A stretch of DNA of 64,000 nucleotides. Source: an uncultured Pseudomonadota bacterium (GTDB taxonomy: Bacteria > Myxococcota_A > UBA9160 > PR03). The notes beneath the pieces are model-generated. The model was not told the DNA's origin. It saw only the letters and a program-made list of their open reading frames with translations, and did no database searches. Made by a program: the position numbers and the translations under genes. Shown in pieces: positions 34,033-42,412 of this stretch (the stretch's first letter is position 1; each line of letters begins with the position of its first letter). Where the stretch lies: positions 42,902-106,901 of the forward strand of contig CAADGG010000100.1 in NCBI GenBank assembly GCA_900696485.1, written 5' to 3'.

Positions 34033-34115
34033 ACGATTCCCCTCAGTGCAGGAGGGCCACCATGCACCGGCTCGGCGTGCGGGGCAAGCACGCGGTCCGC
34101 GTCCTCGACGCGGCG

Positions 34116-34973
34116 CTACAGCCAGGCGAGCGCGCGCGAGAGGATCGGGGTCGCGCCCCCGCTTGCGCAGGCGCCGTGGGCGACGATCAACCGATCGGGT
34201 TTCCAGGCGAGAACGCGTTCGCGGGCGGCGCGCGCCGGGTGGCGACGCCAGAAGCTCGCGCGCCACTCGCGCGGCGTGCTGCCCTGCTCGCCCACGACAC
34301 CGTCGAGGCGCATGAGCCAGCGCTTCCAGCCCGTCAGGTGCGCCGGGTCGTGCCGCTGCACGAGATCGCAGACGATCGCCGTCCGCGACGGACGGTGGAA
34401 GAAGACGACCTCCTCGAGCGCGAAGGAGCCGCGGAAGAGGACCTGGTCGATCTCGTCCGCCCAGGCCGGGTCGGGCGCGTCGCCGAGCTCGACGTCGAAA
34501 CGGAGCTCGGGCTTGCGCGCGGCGAGGCCGGGCGGCGCGTGGAGGCGCGCCGCAGGCCAGCGGGTGGCCCACTCGGCCAGGAACAGATGGTGGATCTTGT
34601 TGGGGGAGACGACGTTCCGGACCGGGCCGACCGCCTCCACGGCGCGCTCCAACTCCGGCGTGAGAGCGACGGGCGACCAGACCCACGCGCTCCCGTCCGC
34701 GAGGCGCGCCACCACCATCCGCGTCGGGTAGGGGAAGCCGTAGAAGTCGACGCTTGGGCCGTCGGCGGTCCAGAGACGGGGACCGAACTCGCGCAGCATG
34801 TCGCCGAGCCTACCGACCGGCCGCCCGGCCAGCCAGCGAGTCAGCATCGCCTCGGACACGACCCGCCACGACGGCGGGCACGGCACCGTCCGCACGCCGT
34901 CGGACTCGCTGGCGTCATCGTCTTGCGGGTAAGCGGAAGGAGCGGTGTTTCGGGCGTGATCGCTACGCGTCAT
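34116..34973 (-). CDS. DUF4336 (metallo-beta-lactamase-like) protein
   Basis: 285 residues. GGAAGG before the ATG at 34973. DUF4336 pattern: FYGFPYPTRMVVARLADGSA, WVWSPVALTPEL, VRNVVSPNKIHHLFLAEWA (the PN.iHH.f motif matching a metal site of the MBL fold), EVVFFHRPSRTAIVCDLV (Asp ligand) and a terminal VAHGACASG. The canonical HxHxDH of true metallo-beta-lactamases is absent, replaced by the N..HH form usual in this family. Function is unknown. A 45-residue disordered, acidic N-terminal lead precedes the domain. Confidence 0.78.
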   Translation of the reverse strand: MTRSDHARNTAPSAYPQDDDASESDGVRTVPCPPSWRVVSEAMLTRWLAGRPVGRLGDMLREFGPRLWTADGPSVDFYGFPYPTRMVVARLADGSAWVWSPVALTPELERAVEAVGPVRNVVSPNKIHHLFLAEWATRWPAARLHAPPGLAARKPELRFDVELGDAPDPAWADEIDQVLFRGSFALEEVVFFHRPSRTAIVCDLVQRHDPAHLTGWKRWLMRLDGVVGEQGSTPREWRASFWRRHPARAARERVLAWKPDRLIVAHGACASGGATPILSRALAWL

Positions 34974-35375
34974 GGCGACACCTTCCGCGGAGCGCAGTCC
35001 GAGCCGGCAGCAGGAGCGCGATCAGCAGCGCTTGGCCAGCTTCAAGCCCACCCTGCGGCAGAAGGAACGGATCCGCACCGCCTCCTCATGGCCTGCGAGG
35101 AACTCCCCACCCGACATTTCTACTTTGCAGAGAACCCGACATCTCGATTTGGCGTTGACAGCCTCGGCGAGACCGCGAACCGCTCCCACATGAGGCGCTT
35201 GCGTGGGCGCCGACGGCCTGCCTCGATGCGCCTCGGTGAACACCTCAAAAGCGGCCATAGGGAGCCGTCCGGAGCGCGCGGGCAGTGCGCGGCCGGTCAG
35301 TCTTGGGGGCGCGAAACAGACGCGCCAGGGTCCATGCGGACCCTGGCGCGCGGGAATCCCGAGAGCGTGGCGTGG
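34974..35375. other. Intergenic region with a possible insertion-sequence end remnant
   Basis: 402 bp. Two direct repeats ACCCGACAT (35109-35117 and 35134-35142), 25 bp apart, sit in a less GC-rich patch. Multiple short repeats of this spacing occur at the ends of IS21-like elements, so a solo IS end is possible, but no transposase frame is present. A 78-codon minus frame (35022-35258) has no recognised similarity. Confidence 0.3.
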
Positions 35376-35615
35376 CTAGCGGCGCCGCTGACCCTCCTCG
35401 ACACCTCGGCCGTACAGGAAGCCCCCGCTGGCGCCAGCCGCGCCGCCGATGGCCGCGCCGAGAGCGGCGTTGCCCGCGATCGCCCCGATCACCGCACCGA
35501 CAGCGGCGCCGCCGGCGCCACCGGTCACGGTACGCTGCTGGGTCTCGGAGAGGCCAGCGCAGCCGCCCGTGGCGACCGCGGCGACCAGTATCGTCGCGAC
35601 GAATGCACGCTTCAC
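35376..35615 (-). CDS. Glycine-zipper lipoprotein (YMGG/OmpA-linked type)
   Basis: 79 residues. GTG start inside a GTGA overlap with the upstream stop, and GGGAGG upstream. Signal peptide with lipobox (VATGGC, Cys about 19), then a Gly/Ala-zipper pair (GGAGGAAVGAVIGAIAGN and ALGAAIGGAAGASGG) and a basic tail YGRGVEEGQRRR. The two Gly-zipper helices suit a membrane hairpin or oligomer in the outer membrane. Members of this family are often linked to envelope stress or amyloid-like assembly. Co-transcribed with the Rap1a/Tai-like gene. Confidence 0.75.
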   Translation of the reverse strand: MKRAFVATILVAAVATGGCAGLSETQQRTVTGGAGGAAVGAVIGAIAGNAALGAAIGGAAGASGGFLYGRGVEEGQRRR

Positions 35616-36016
35616 TTCGCACCTCCCTTCGGGCACGGAGCCCTCTCGACCAGGTAGCGGAACAGGGCATCCACCGCGGGCTCCGACATGTGCGCCGGGT
35701 GCGCCGCGGACCACGCCACGAACTCCGTGACGATCTCGTTGCGCGTCGGCGCCGGGTCCGGCGGACACACGAGGCGGACGCCGTCGGGTCCGTTCGCCTG
35801 GGCCTCGTGGTACTGCCAGGCGCCCACCAGGAAGCCGTGGCAGAAGTGGTCGGCGGCGTCGTTGAGAGGGTCCGCCTGGTCGGACGAGCAGATCGTCACG
35901 AGATCCTGGGCGTTGCGGACGAAGAACGAGTCCTCGGTGAGCGCGGCGTCTGCCGAGCCGGGCGACAGCGCGAGGATGAGGGCCAGCGAAGGGCCGACCG
36001 GAAGCCAGTAGCGCAT
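35612..36016 (-). CDS. Rap1a/Tai family exported protein
   Basis: 134 residues. GGAGG upstream of the ATG at 36016. Signal peptide ending PGSADA-ALT. Pattern of the Rap1a/Tai domain: VRNAQDLVTICSSDQAD, DHFCHGFLVGAWQYHEA, VRLVCPPDPAPTRNEIV, a FVAWSAAHP segment and a C-terminal APCP cysteine, giving four conserved Cys for two disulfides. Rap1a proteins are periplasmic immunity proteins against Ssp1/Tae4-type peptidoglycan amidase effectors. No such effector is nearby, so here it may be a general periplasmic protein of the same fold. It overlaps the next gene by 4 nt. Confidence 0.72.
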   Translation of the reverse strand: MRYWLPVGPSLALILALSPGSADAALTEDSFFVRNAQDLVTICSSDQADPLNDAADHFCHGFLVGAWQYHEAQANGPDGVRLVCPPDPAPTRNEIVTEFVAWSAAHPAHMSEPAVDALFRYLVERAPCPKGGAK

Positions 36017-36569
36017 GGAATGAACCTCCGATCGGCGAGTCTCGCCTTCGGATCGGAGAGTGCAAGGCCCCGCCGTGGCTTCACCGTTCGGGGTCGCCCC
36101 GCCGCCCCCGGGACGGGGAAAGAAGCGGGGCGTGACGACCCCACGCACGGAGACCCGGAACGGACGGCGACACCTGATCCTGTGCCACGCCGCTGGTTCT
36201 GGGGACCGTGCGCCGGTGGCGGACTGGTCACCTCAGCGGGCCTACCCGATGGAGGCCGCGAGGTCGGCTCGAAGCCAAGGACGGACGGCGCGCGCTGCGA
36301 AACCATGCTCGAGCACCAGATCGACGAATCCAGGTAGGACATCTCCTTGGTTTCGGGTACTGGCGGCCCGATGAACACCCTCGGACACCACCGACGCATC
36401 GTCCGATGCGTGTCAGTCGTGCAGGGAAACTCCTCCTCACGTGGCTCGCCATCGCCTGACAACCGCATTCGCGTAAGTGAGACGTGCTACTCTCCTTTTT
36501 GAACAACACGAACACGCGTCATCGAAAAAGCGTCATCGAACAAGCGTGATGCGAAGCGAAGGAGCGAAC
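36017..36569. other. Intergenic region with tandem 14-bp repeats before csbD-like gene
   Basis: 553 bp between divergent genes, no convincing coding frame (all Arg/Pro/Ser-biased). Just before the CsbD-like gene are three 14-bp direct repeats, 36516-36529, 36530-36543 and a degenerate 36544-36557 (unit GCGTCATCGAAMAA). They end at the Shine-Dalgarno and could serve as a regulator binding array. A lower-GC stretch with TCCTTTTTGAAC (36492-36503) may include the promoter. Confidence 0.4.
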
Positions 36570-36737
36570 ATGTCGAGCGGAAAGACCGACGAGGCCAAGG
36601 GGCGCGTGAAGGAGGCTGCGGGCACTCTGACCGGAGACAAGAAGCTGAAGCGGGAGGGGAAGGCCGACCAGGTCGCCGGGAAGATCAAGCAGAGCGTGAA
36701 GAAGGTCGTCGACAAGGTGAAGACAACCCTCACCTGA
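36570..36737 (+). CDS. CsbD-like stress protein
   Basis: 55 residues. AAGGAG is 5 bp before the ATG at 36570. Sequence pattern DEAKGRVKEAAGTLTGDKKL and KREGKADQVAGKIKQSVKKV is the CsbD family: small, soluble, very Lys-rich, helical and probably poorly structured. Family members are induced in general stress responses; the molecular role is unknown. The tandem repeats right upstream suggest regulated expression. The protein is Lys-rich in an otherwise Arg-rich neighbourhood. Confidence 0.82.
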   Translation: MSSGKTDEAKGRVKEAAGTLTGDKKLKREGKADQVAGKIKQSVKKVVDKVKTTLT

Positions 36738-36868
36738 GGCGGAGTCCCGGCGGGGCCGAGCTCACCTCCCCATTCGAGCGCGCGGATTGCTCACGGAGAT
36801 TCACCGACCGTCTCATTTGCTTGCGGCAGCGCGCGCCGACACGGCGAGAGCGCTTGGAGGCGCCCACC

Positions 36869-37255
36869 ATGACCGAGAGCGAGATCCCGCGCGAGCGACC
36901 CCGACACCGATTCGCGGGTACAGAGCATGAGATCGACCTGAACGAAGCGAGCGCACAGCTTCGCGCCGAAGCGCCGGCGGAGCCGACGGGCCAGCAGCAG
37001 ATCTCCCTGCTGCGCGATGGCCCGGTGAGCCTCATCCTCGTCCGCTTCGAGGCGGGGGCCGAGATGAAGGAACACCAGGCGGAAGGGCTCGTCTCGATGC
37101 ACGTGCTCAGCGGTTCGCTCGCGATCCGCACTGCCGAGGCGACCCGCGAACTCGGAGCGGGCCAGATCCTCGTCCTCAAGAGCGGCGTGCAGCACGGGAT
37201 CCGCGCAGACAGCGCGAGCGAGATGCTGCTCTCGATCCACATGGATCCGAAGTAG
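36869..37255 (+). CDS. Cupin domain protein
   Basis: 128 residues. TTGGAGG upstream of the ATG at 36869. One conserved beta-barrel: RFEAGAEMKEHQAEGLVSMHVLSG is cupin motif 1 (G..H....e, here His replaces part of the usual HxH pattern with EHQAEG) and LKSGVQHGIRAD is motif 2 (P..H.). The protein seems to bind a metal with fewer ligands than typical. Small single-domain cupins act as sugar or acid-binding enzymes or regulators; no specific function can be read. It is convergent with the CAP-domain gene. Confidence 0.75.
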   Translation: MTESEIPRERPRHRFAGTEHEIDLNEASAQLRAEAPAEPTGQQQISLLRDGPVSLILVRFEAGAEMKEHQAEGLVSMHVLSGSLAIRTAEATRELGAGQILVLKSGVQHGIRADSASEMLLSIHMDPK

Positions 37256-37290
37256 CCGCTCTCGATCGACGACTCCGGCACCGGTCACTC

Positions 37291-38247
37291 CTAGCGCGGC
37301 TTCGGGACCACGTAGTCGACGAGCACGCTCGTGCTGCCAACCCAGACCGTCCTGGTGCGAGCCGGAGCTCCCGGTCCGAGGAACGTCACATCCATCTGCG
37401 CCGGCGCTAGCACCGGAATCGCATAGCCACCGCCGGCAGCCGTCACGGCGTAGAACGGTCCGCCGCTCGGAGTCACCGTGACCCCGGCGAGGCCCTCGCC
37501 CGGATCGTAGCTGCCATTGCCGTTGCGGTCCGTCCAGACGGTGCCGACCAGGAAGCGATTGTGATGGTTCGGGAATGACTCGTCTGCCATCTCGAAGTCG
37601 CCAGTCACCACCGAAGGTCCCACCTGCGTACGGCGGTCCGTCTCCGGAACGGCTGCGATCCCGACATTCGTCATCACGGCATCGATGCTCATGATGGCCT
37701 TGCGGTGCGGGCGGCCGCTCTGCATCCCCGTCCCGTCGCTACCGCCCCAGTCGATGTTGAACGCCGCATGGCCTTCGAGCGGCGTTTCCGCGAAGGCGTA
37801 GGCGTTGCCGCGATGCAGTCGAGTCCGGAATCCGGCAGCGGCGACGCGCGCACTCTGCCCCAGATGGTCCTGTCGGTCGCGCGCGATCATGTCGAGCGAG
37901 TGAGCCCGGGCCGCGTTGTACAGACGCACGTCGAACGCCGCCGGCGGCCGGGGCGCTGTCGCGGCGAACTCCTCTCGGAGCAGGCTCAGATCGACGCCGA
38001 AGCCGCTGATGCGAGAGCGCACCAGCGGATCGCTGAGGTTGGAGAGGAACAGCCCTTCTGCCGTCGGGTTCCGGCGCGCGCGGTTCATCCACCACAGGTA
38101 CTGCTGCTCGATCCCGTTCGGATGGGCTCCGCTGGCCGTCCGGTGCAGTGTCCACTCCCGCTGGAAACTGCCGCTGCACGGACTCGTAGCCGTCATCATC
38201 AGCACGAGGAACGAACCGATGAACAGTCGAAGCATGACTCCCCCCAT
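37291..38247 (-). CDS. Exported CAP-domain (SCP/PR-1-like) protein with SdrD B-like domain
   Basis: 318 residues, with an ATG 12 bp inside (38235) as alternative start. Signal peptide (LFIGSFLVLMMTATS). The CAP domain spans about residues 40-210: QQYLWWMNRARRNPTAEG, DVRLYNAARAHSLDMIARD, DHLGQS (substrate-cleft His) and HRKAIMSIDAVMTNVGIAAV. The C-terminal domain (about 232-318) starts LVGTVWTDRNGNGSYDPGEG, the SdrD B-like Ca-binding fold (Dx[DN]xDG style). No C-terminal sorting signal. It is probably secreted; CAP proteins occur widely as lipid-binding or adhesive proteins. Confidence 0.8.
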   Translation of the reverse strand: MGGVMLRLFIGSFLVLMMTATSPCSGSFQREWTLHRTASGAHPNGIEQQYLWWMNRARRNPTAEGLFLSNLSDPLVRSRISGFGVDLSLLREEFAATAPRPPAAFDVRLYNAARAHSLDMIARDRQDHLGQSARVAAAGFRTRLHRGNAYAFAETPLEGHAAFNIDWGGSDGTGMQSGRPHRKAIMSIDAVMTNVGIAAVPETDRRTQVGPSVVTGDFEMADESFPNHHNRFLVGTVWTDRNGNGSYDPGEGLAGVTVTPSGGPFYAVTAAGGGYAIPVLAPAQMDVTFLGPGAPARTRTVWVGSTSVLVDYVVPKPR

Positions 38248-38704
38248 TGGCGTCTGCGCAGCCAGCCCTTCGGTCGTGCGGAGGCGTCACAGAAGAGGCG
38301 GGGGGGGAACCCGATCCGAGGCCAGCATCGGGAGCCCTGCGACGCGATCGACGGCGGGCACGAATAGCGGAGCTTCGACTCCCGTGTCTGACATCCTTGT
38401 CACAATGGCCGCTGCCGCCGGAATGCCGCCTCATCGGGAGATGGTGCCGGAGTTTGCGTTGGTGCCTGCGCCCGCGCCCAGCCCGTTGACGCGAGAATCG
38501 CGGCAACGGCCACCGGTTGGCGGTGGGTGTGCACGGGGCTCGGAGATGAGCATCGATGTTCGTCCTGGTCGAGGGACCTCGTCCCGGAGACCCTACGGGT
38601 ACGCGATGCACCTCCGTAGAACCGAAAGACGCGATGGCGAGGGCTCTCGTTCCCCTCGCAACCGCCGACTGCCAAGACGACGATCTTTCGCAAGAGGTCG
38701 CGGG
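38248..38704. other. Intergenic region, mostly degenerate sequence downstream of the arsC remnant
   Basis: About 450 bp between the CAP-domain gene and the arsC remnant. Frames are short and Arg/Ser-rich; nothing is supported as a gene. Sequence right after the remnant (38590-38704) may be its decayed continuation, as the minus strand still reads SCERSSSWQSAVARG where an intact arsC would carry its second Cys region. Confidence 0.35.
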
Positions 38705-38812
38705 GTCGATCTCCAGGACCGACTTCGATCGATGTGCGGCAAGGTCGACGCCGAGCTCGGCCACCTGGCTCCGGGCCGAGTGGGCGACACCCTGGAACCG
38801 GATGCCGCGGAC
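38705..38812 (-). pseudogene. Decayed arsenate reductase (arsC, low-molecular-weight PTPase type)
   Basis: The minus strand reads FQGVAHSARSQVAELGVDLA then HRSKSVLEID. In thioredoxin-linked ArsC the active-site loop is FLCVANSARSQMAE, followed some 40 residues later by LAELGVDLSGHRSKSVDEID. Here the loop is joined straight to the second segment (an internal deletion), the catalytic Cys is Gly and the loop Asn is His. Both the missing middle and the lost Cys make it non-functional. It lies immediately downstream of acr3, where arsC is expected in an ars operon. Confidence 0.6.
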
Positions 38813-38813
38813 G

Positions 38814-39902
38814 TCATCGCCCAGCTCGAACCTCCGTCCCGGCCGGCACGAAGAAGCGACGCCTGGCCCACAGCGCGACGTGCACGAGGCCGATCAGCAC
38901 CGGCACCTCGACCAGCGGCCCGATGACCGCGGCAAAGGCCGTGCCGCTGTGGATCCCGAAGCTCGAGACCGCCACGGCGATGGCGAGCTCGAAGTTGTTG
39001 GAGGCGGCCGTGAACGAAAGCGTCGCCGACTGCTCGTAGCTCGCGCCGACGCGCTTGCTCATCCAGAACGAGACCGCGAACATCGCGAGGAAGTACACGA
39101 GCAGCGGCAGGGCGATCCGGAGGGCGTCGAGCGGCAGCTCGACGAGGGTCTCACCCTTGAGTGAGAACATCACCACAATGGTGAAGAGCAACGCAACGAG
39201 CGTCAGCGGCGCGATGCGCGGCACGAAGCGCGCGTGGTACCAGTCGCGACCCTTCTTCTTCACGAGCACGTAGCGCGTGAAGAAGCCGGCCGCGAACGGG
39301 ATACCGAGGTAGATGGCGACGCTCTTGGCGATCTCGCCGATCGTTACGTCGACCTCCGTACCCTGGAGGCCGAGCCACTCCGGCAGCGCCGTCGCGAAGA
39401 ACCAGGCGTAGACCGGGAAGAAGAGCACCTGGAAGATCGAGTTGAAGGCGACCAGGCCCGCGCAGTACTCGGTGTCGCCGCGCGCGAGATCGTTCCACAC
39501 GATGACCATCGCAATGCAGCGCGCGAGGCCGATGAGGATGAGGCCGACCATGTAGTCGGGCTCGTCGCCCAGGAACAGCACCGCGAGCGAGAACATCAGG
39601 ATCGGGCCGACGATCCAGTTCTGCACGAGCGAGAGCGTGAGCACGCGGCGGTTGCGGAAGACCTTGCCGAGCTCCTCGTAGCGGACCTTGGCGAGCGGCG
39701 GGTACATCATCAGGATGAGACCGACCGCGATGGGGATCGAAGTCGTGCCGACGGCGAGCCCCTCGATCGCACGGGGCACGGCGGGCGCAACGTTGCCGAG
39801 GAGCACACCGGCGCCCATCGCCAGGAAGATCCAGAGCGTCAGGTAGCGATCGAGCAGCGACAGGCGGCGTGCGACGCTCTCGGGCCGTGTTGTGTCGTTC
39901 AT
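38814..39902 (-). CDS. acr3: Acr3 family arsenite efflux transporter
   Basis: 362 residues. GGGAGGATCT precedes the ATG at 39902. Ten hydrophobic segments. Cys129 falls in [19 protein letters not shown], the position essential in characterised Acr3 proteins; helix 9 has [19 protein letters not shown], the second conserved motif. The protein exports arsenite (and possibly antimonite) driven by proton motive force. The neighbouring arsC is a remnant and no arsR-like regulator is visible within the next kilobases, so the exporter appears to be an isolated survivor of an ars operon. Confidence 0.92.
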   Translation of the reverse strand: MNDTTRPESVARRLSLLDRYLTLWIFLAMGAGVLLGNVAPAVPRAIEGLAVGTTSIPIAVGLILMMYPPLAKVRYEELGKVFRNRRVLTLSLVQNWIVGPILMFSLAVLFLGDEPDYMVGLILIGLARCIAMVIVWNDLARGDTEYCAGLVAFNSIFQVLFFPVYAWFFATALPEWLGLQGTEVDVTIGEIAKSVAIYLGIPFAAGFFTRYVLVKKKGRDWYHARFVPRIAPLTLVALLFTIVVMFSLKGETLVELPLDALRIALPLLVYFLAMFAVSFWMSKRVGASYEQSATLSFTAASNNFELAIAVAVSSFGIHSGTAFAAVIGPLVEVPVLIGLVHVALWARRRFFVPAGTEVRAGR

Positions 39903-40421
39903 CAGATCCTCCCTTGGGCGCCGTCCTCAGTAGGGCCCGTCCAGCGTCCGCACAAGCGCCTCGTGCCCGGACCGCGCCCGGTTCGGACTGCTTCCGAGCC
40001 TCCTGCTCGAGGTCTCGCTCATGACTTCCCGTCCTCGCCGCTCGTCGTTCCCGCGCGCCCTTTCCGTCCCGATCTTCAGCGCCGACGCCAGCCCTCGCGG
40101 AGGAGGGCGGCCGAGGTCGTCGCCTGCTGGGGCAACGACTCCGGCGGTCAGGCGCAGTCACGCGCTGCGCTCGCGACCAACGCAACGTCGGCGATCGCCG
40201 GCCTGCGTCGCCGGATCGATGAGCGCCTGCGCGGCGGAGAGTGACGCTTCGGCCTCGTCGCCCGGATGCCAGAGATGGGTCGCGATCGACCCGAGCGCTG
40301 GCCCCCGCCCTATCGATTCTGGGTCACGGGGCCTGCGTTCATCGCGAGCCGCGCGGACGTCCGACCGATTCGCATCGTTTGGACGTCCGCGCGGCTCGCG
40401 ATGTCCCCCTCCGCCGCCGGA
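39903..40421. other. Intergenic region with terminator hairpin, no gene
   Basis: 519 bp between acr3 start and the PEP-CTERM propeller stop. Frames are Arg/Ser/Pro-rich and unconvincing. The only structure is the 23-bp inverted repeat at 40340-40403 (entered separately). Confidence 0.45.
40340..40403. terminator. 23-bp perfect inverted repeat downstream of the PEP-CTERM propeller gene
   Basis: Left arm 40340-40362, loop of 18 nt, right arm 40381-40403; the arms are perfectly complementary and GC-rich. It starts 19 bp beyond the stop codon of the minus-strand gene, where a terminator is expected, but lacks a T tract. It could also be a recombination or protein-binding site. Confidence 0.55.
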
Positions 40422-41588
40422 TCAACGGCTTCGAAGCGACCGGGACCGCCGGGCGAGCAGGAGCAGGACGCCGAGAGCGATCGCGCCCGTGCCGGCGGAC
40501 GGCTCGGGGATCGAGATGGGCGCCACCGCGAGCCCCATCGGCTGGATCGTGAAACTCGAAAGCGACGCGACCACAATCGGATCCGTCCCGCTTCCCGGTG
40601 CGACGCGCACGATCGCCGGATCGCCACCGAACGGGAACGAGGTGTCCAGAACGTAGAGCAGGCCGTCGAGGCCCGTCGCGAGCGCCGTGGGACAGTGCAG
40701 TGGCGTGCCGTCGGCGACCTCGACCGTGTCCTTGGCGAAGCTCTTGGGATCGATCGGATCGAACGGCTTGTACAGCGTCCCATAGGCGGTGATCCGCGTG
40801 CCGGCTGCATCGCACGTGAGGAAGAACGGTTCGGCCCGCTTTTGCAACGAGAGCACCGTGTGGAACGTGACCGCGTCGAAGACATTCACCTTGACTTCGT
40901 ACTGATACGGCTCGACATCCCATGCAGGCACGCCCGGCGAGTGGTCGATCGGCGGCAGCTCGGGAAACATCGAGTCGTACTCGAGCAGCGGGTCGCTGAT
41001 CGCGCCCGTGGCGAGGTTCACCTTCCAGTAGCCCTGGCCATCGCCCACCGCGACCAGGAGCTGATCCCCCGCGACCGCCACGCCGCGCGCGTCCGACCAG
41101 CGCGCGTCGGCAGAGAGCGTCGCCGACGCGATCCCGAAGCCCTCGAGGCCGATCACGTGGCGAATTTCGTTCGAGCCGCGCGCCGAGATCCACATCTCAT
41201 AGGCGCCTTCCGTCTGGCGCAGCGCGAGCCCGAACGGTGCGCTGCCCACCGCGAGCGGCGCGCTGCCGCCGGTCTCCTGCACGACGGACTGATCGCCCGT
41301 CGCGGGATCGATCGCGACGAGCTGGCTCGTCGCCTCGTCGACGACGACGATGACTCCGAAGTCGGTCATCACGATGCCCGCCGGCTCGACGAGCAGGTCG
41401 GCCCCGCCCGCGCGCGGCGAGATCACCCAGACGGCGCCCGTGCCGGGCCGGACCGCGAGCACGCGGCCGTTGGTGCGGTCGGTGACGAGCAGGTCTCCGG
41501 CGAGGATGGCATGCGCGGCGCTGCCGGCGAGCAGACCGGACACGACCACGAGAAGAGGCAGCAAGCGCCAGCGAACGCGAGCAGCCAC
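40422..41588 (-). CDS. Secreted PEP-CTERM beta-propeller-like protein
   Basis: 388 residues. GTG start at 41588 with GGAG upstream. Signal peptide (LLPLLVVVSGLLAGSAAHA). The body shows repeating propeller blades of the NHL/YVTN style: GDLLVTDRTNGRVLAVRPGT, GVIVVVDEATSQLVAIDPAT and GLDGLLYVLDTSFPFGGDPA, each with a turn-rich D-x-x-x-x-x-V core. The C-terminus SIPEPSAGTGAIALGVLLLL followed by ARRSRSLRSR is a textbook PEP-CTERM sorting signal. It is probably exported and processed by an exosortase encoded elsewhere. Ligand and role are unknown. Confidence 0.85.
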   Translation of the reverse strand: MAARVRWRLLPLLVVVSGLLAGSAAHAILAGDLLVTDRTNGRVLAVRPGTGAVWVISPRAGGADLLVEPAGIVMTDFGVIVVVDEATSQLVAIDPATGDQSVVQETGGSAPLAVGSAPFGLALRQTEGAYEMWISARGSNEIRHVIGLEGFGIASATLSADARWSDARGVAVAGDQLLVAVGDGQGYWKVNLATGAISDPLLEYDSMFPELPPIDHSPGVPAWDVEPYQYEVKVNVFDAVTFHTVLSLQKRAEPFFLTCDAAGTRITAYGTLYKPFDPIDPKSFAKDTVEVADGTPLHCPTALATGLDGLLYVLDTSFPFGGDPAIVRVAPGSGTDPIVVASLSSFTIQPMGLAVAPISIPEPSAGTGAIALGVLLLLARRSRSLRSR

Positions 41589-41933
41589 GGCGGTTCTCCG
41601 GAAGGATGGGAGGGATATACACGTCGGCGAGTCGAGGCGATATGATCTCGGTCATGTCCGGCCTGGTTCCGTCCGATGCGACGGAGCTGCGGCACGCGCA
41701 GTCGACCGGCAAGACACGCGCAGGGGGCTACCCCAGGATCGACCCGCACGTAGCCGCCGACGAAGAGCAGCCTGACCATCCGGAGATTCGAGACGCGCAG
41801 CCCCCGGTACGGCTCGTCGATCCGCAAAATGAATCGCAGCGGGATGGCGCGTAGACGGAAGAAGCGGGCATGCCTGTCGGGGCCAACCTGGGCATTATCC
41901 GGGTTCGGCAAAACATAGGAACCCAAATTTCCA
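41589..41933. other. Intergenic region with dispersed repeat, no recognised gene
   Basis: 345 bp upstream of a low-GC small gene. It contains repeat R1 (41850-41895). The stretch 41900-41935 (GGTTCGGCAAAACATAGGAACCC) is AT-richer than its surroundings and may hold the promoter of the next gene. No gene supported. Confidence 0.4.
41850..41895. repeat. Dispersed repeat R1 (shares sequence with R2 and R3)
   Basis: Consensus core GCGTAGGCGGAAGAAGCGG then CATTCCTGTCGGGGCCA. R1 keeps GCGTAGACGGAAGAAGCGG and CCTGTCGGGGCCA, with GGGCATTATCC beyond. Related copies are at 42321-42352 and 43901-43952, all within 2.1 kb. No coding role seen. Confidence 0.7.
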
Positions 41934-42191
41934 ATGAAAAACCTCGATCGGTTGCTGGGAAGATTTGTACTGAGGCTATGGGCGGTAGTTGCTTTCATCG
42001 CGTCATTGGCAAGTATCGGATTCGGCGTAGCTGTAATCTCTACCGCAATCTTCCCGGGAGTTCTGCTGCTTCTGCTGGGAGTTCTCTTGTTCTGGCTCGG
42101 ATCGCGAGCATGGCGCGATAACGGGACTTTAGGGGAAATCCTGGACCGAGATTATGAGCCTGCATCGAAGCGAAAATCGTCTAGAGAATGA
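41934..42191 (+). CDS. Small two-helix membrane protein
   Basis: 85 residues. Two strongly hydrophobic helices (AVVAFIASLASIGFGVAVIS and GVLLLLLGVLLFWLGSRAW), a basic N-terminus and a charged C-terminal tail. Codon use and composition are visibly less GC-rich than neighbours, and the upstream segment is AT-rich, so it may be recently acquired. No family is recognised and no clear Shine-Dalgarno is present. It lies between dispersed repeats R1 and R2. Confidence 0.5.
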   Translation: MKNLDRLLGRFVLRLWAVVAFIASLASIGFGVAVISTAIFPGVLLLLLGVLLFWLGSRAWRDNGTLGEILDRDYEPASKRKSSRE

Positions 42192-42320
42192 CGATCGAAA
42201 CTTGAATGCCTAACCAGAATCGTTGAAGCGGACTTGCTCCGAAACGCACCACGCCAGACCGGCGGTTGTGGTGTCGCAATGACGCTCCCTGTTCGCGTGA
42301 TGCGGAACCGTCTGGTCAGA

Positions 42321-42352
42321 GCGCGTAGGCGGAAGAAGCGGCATTCCCTGGT
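42321..42352. repeat. Dispersed repeat R2
   Basis: Carries the R1/R3 core GCGTAGGCGGAAGAAGCGGC followed by ATTCCCTG, then diverges. It lies in the 220-bp gap between the small membrane protein and the minus-strand deazaflavin oxidoreductase. Confidence 0.65.
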
Positions 42353-42412
42353 GGTCGCGCGCCGTCTGGATTCTCCGTGGCCATCTCGTGATGACGAATC
42401 CAACGTCGCCGG

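Noticed and set aside
30302..34731. Long plus-strand frames opposite the SulP, MFS and DUF4336 genes
   Set aside because: His/Gln/Arg-rich antisense frames; the minus strand has intact families with proper starts.
35612..36016. Rap1a-type gene as part of a type VI effector-immunity pair
   Set aside because: No amidase-like effector or type VI gene nearby, so only the fold is claimed.
40340..40403. 23-bp inverted repeat as a transposon end
   Set aside because: No transposase or target duplication, and position right after a stop codon favours a terminator.
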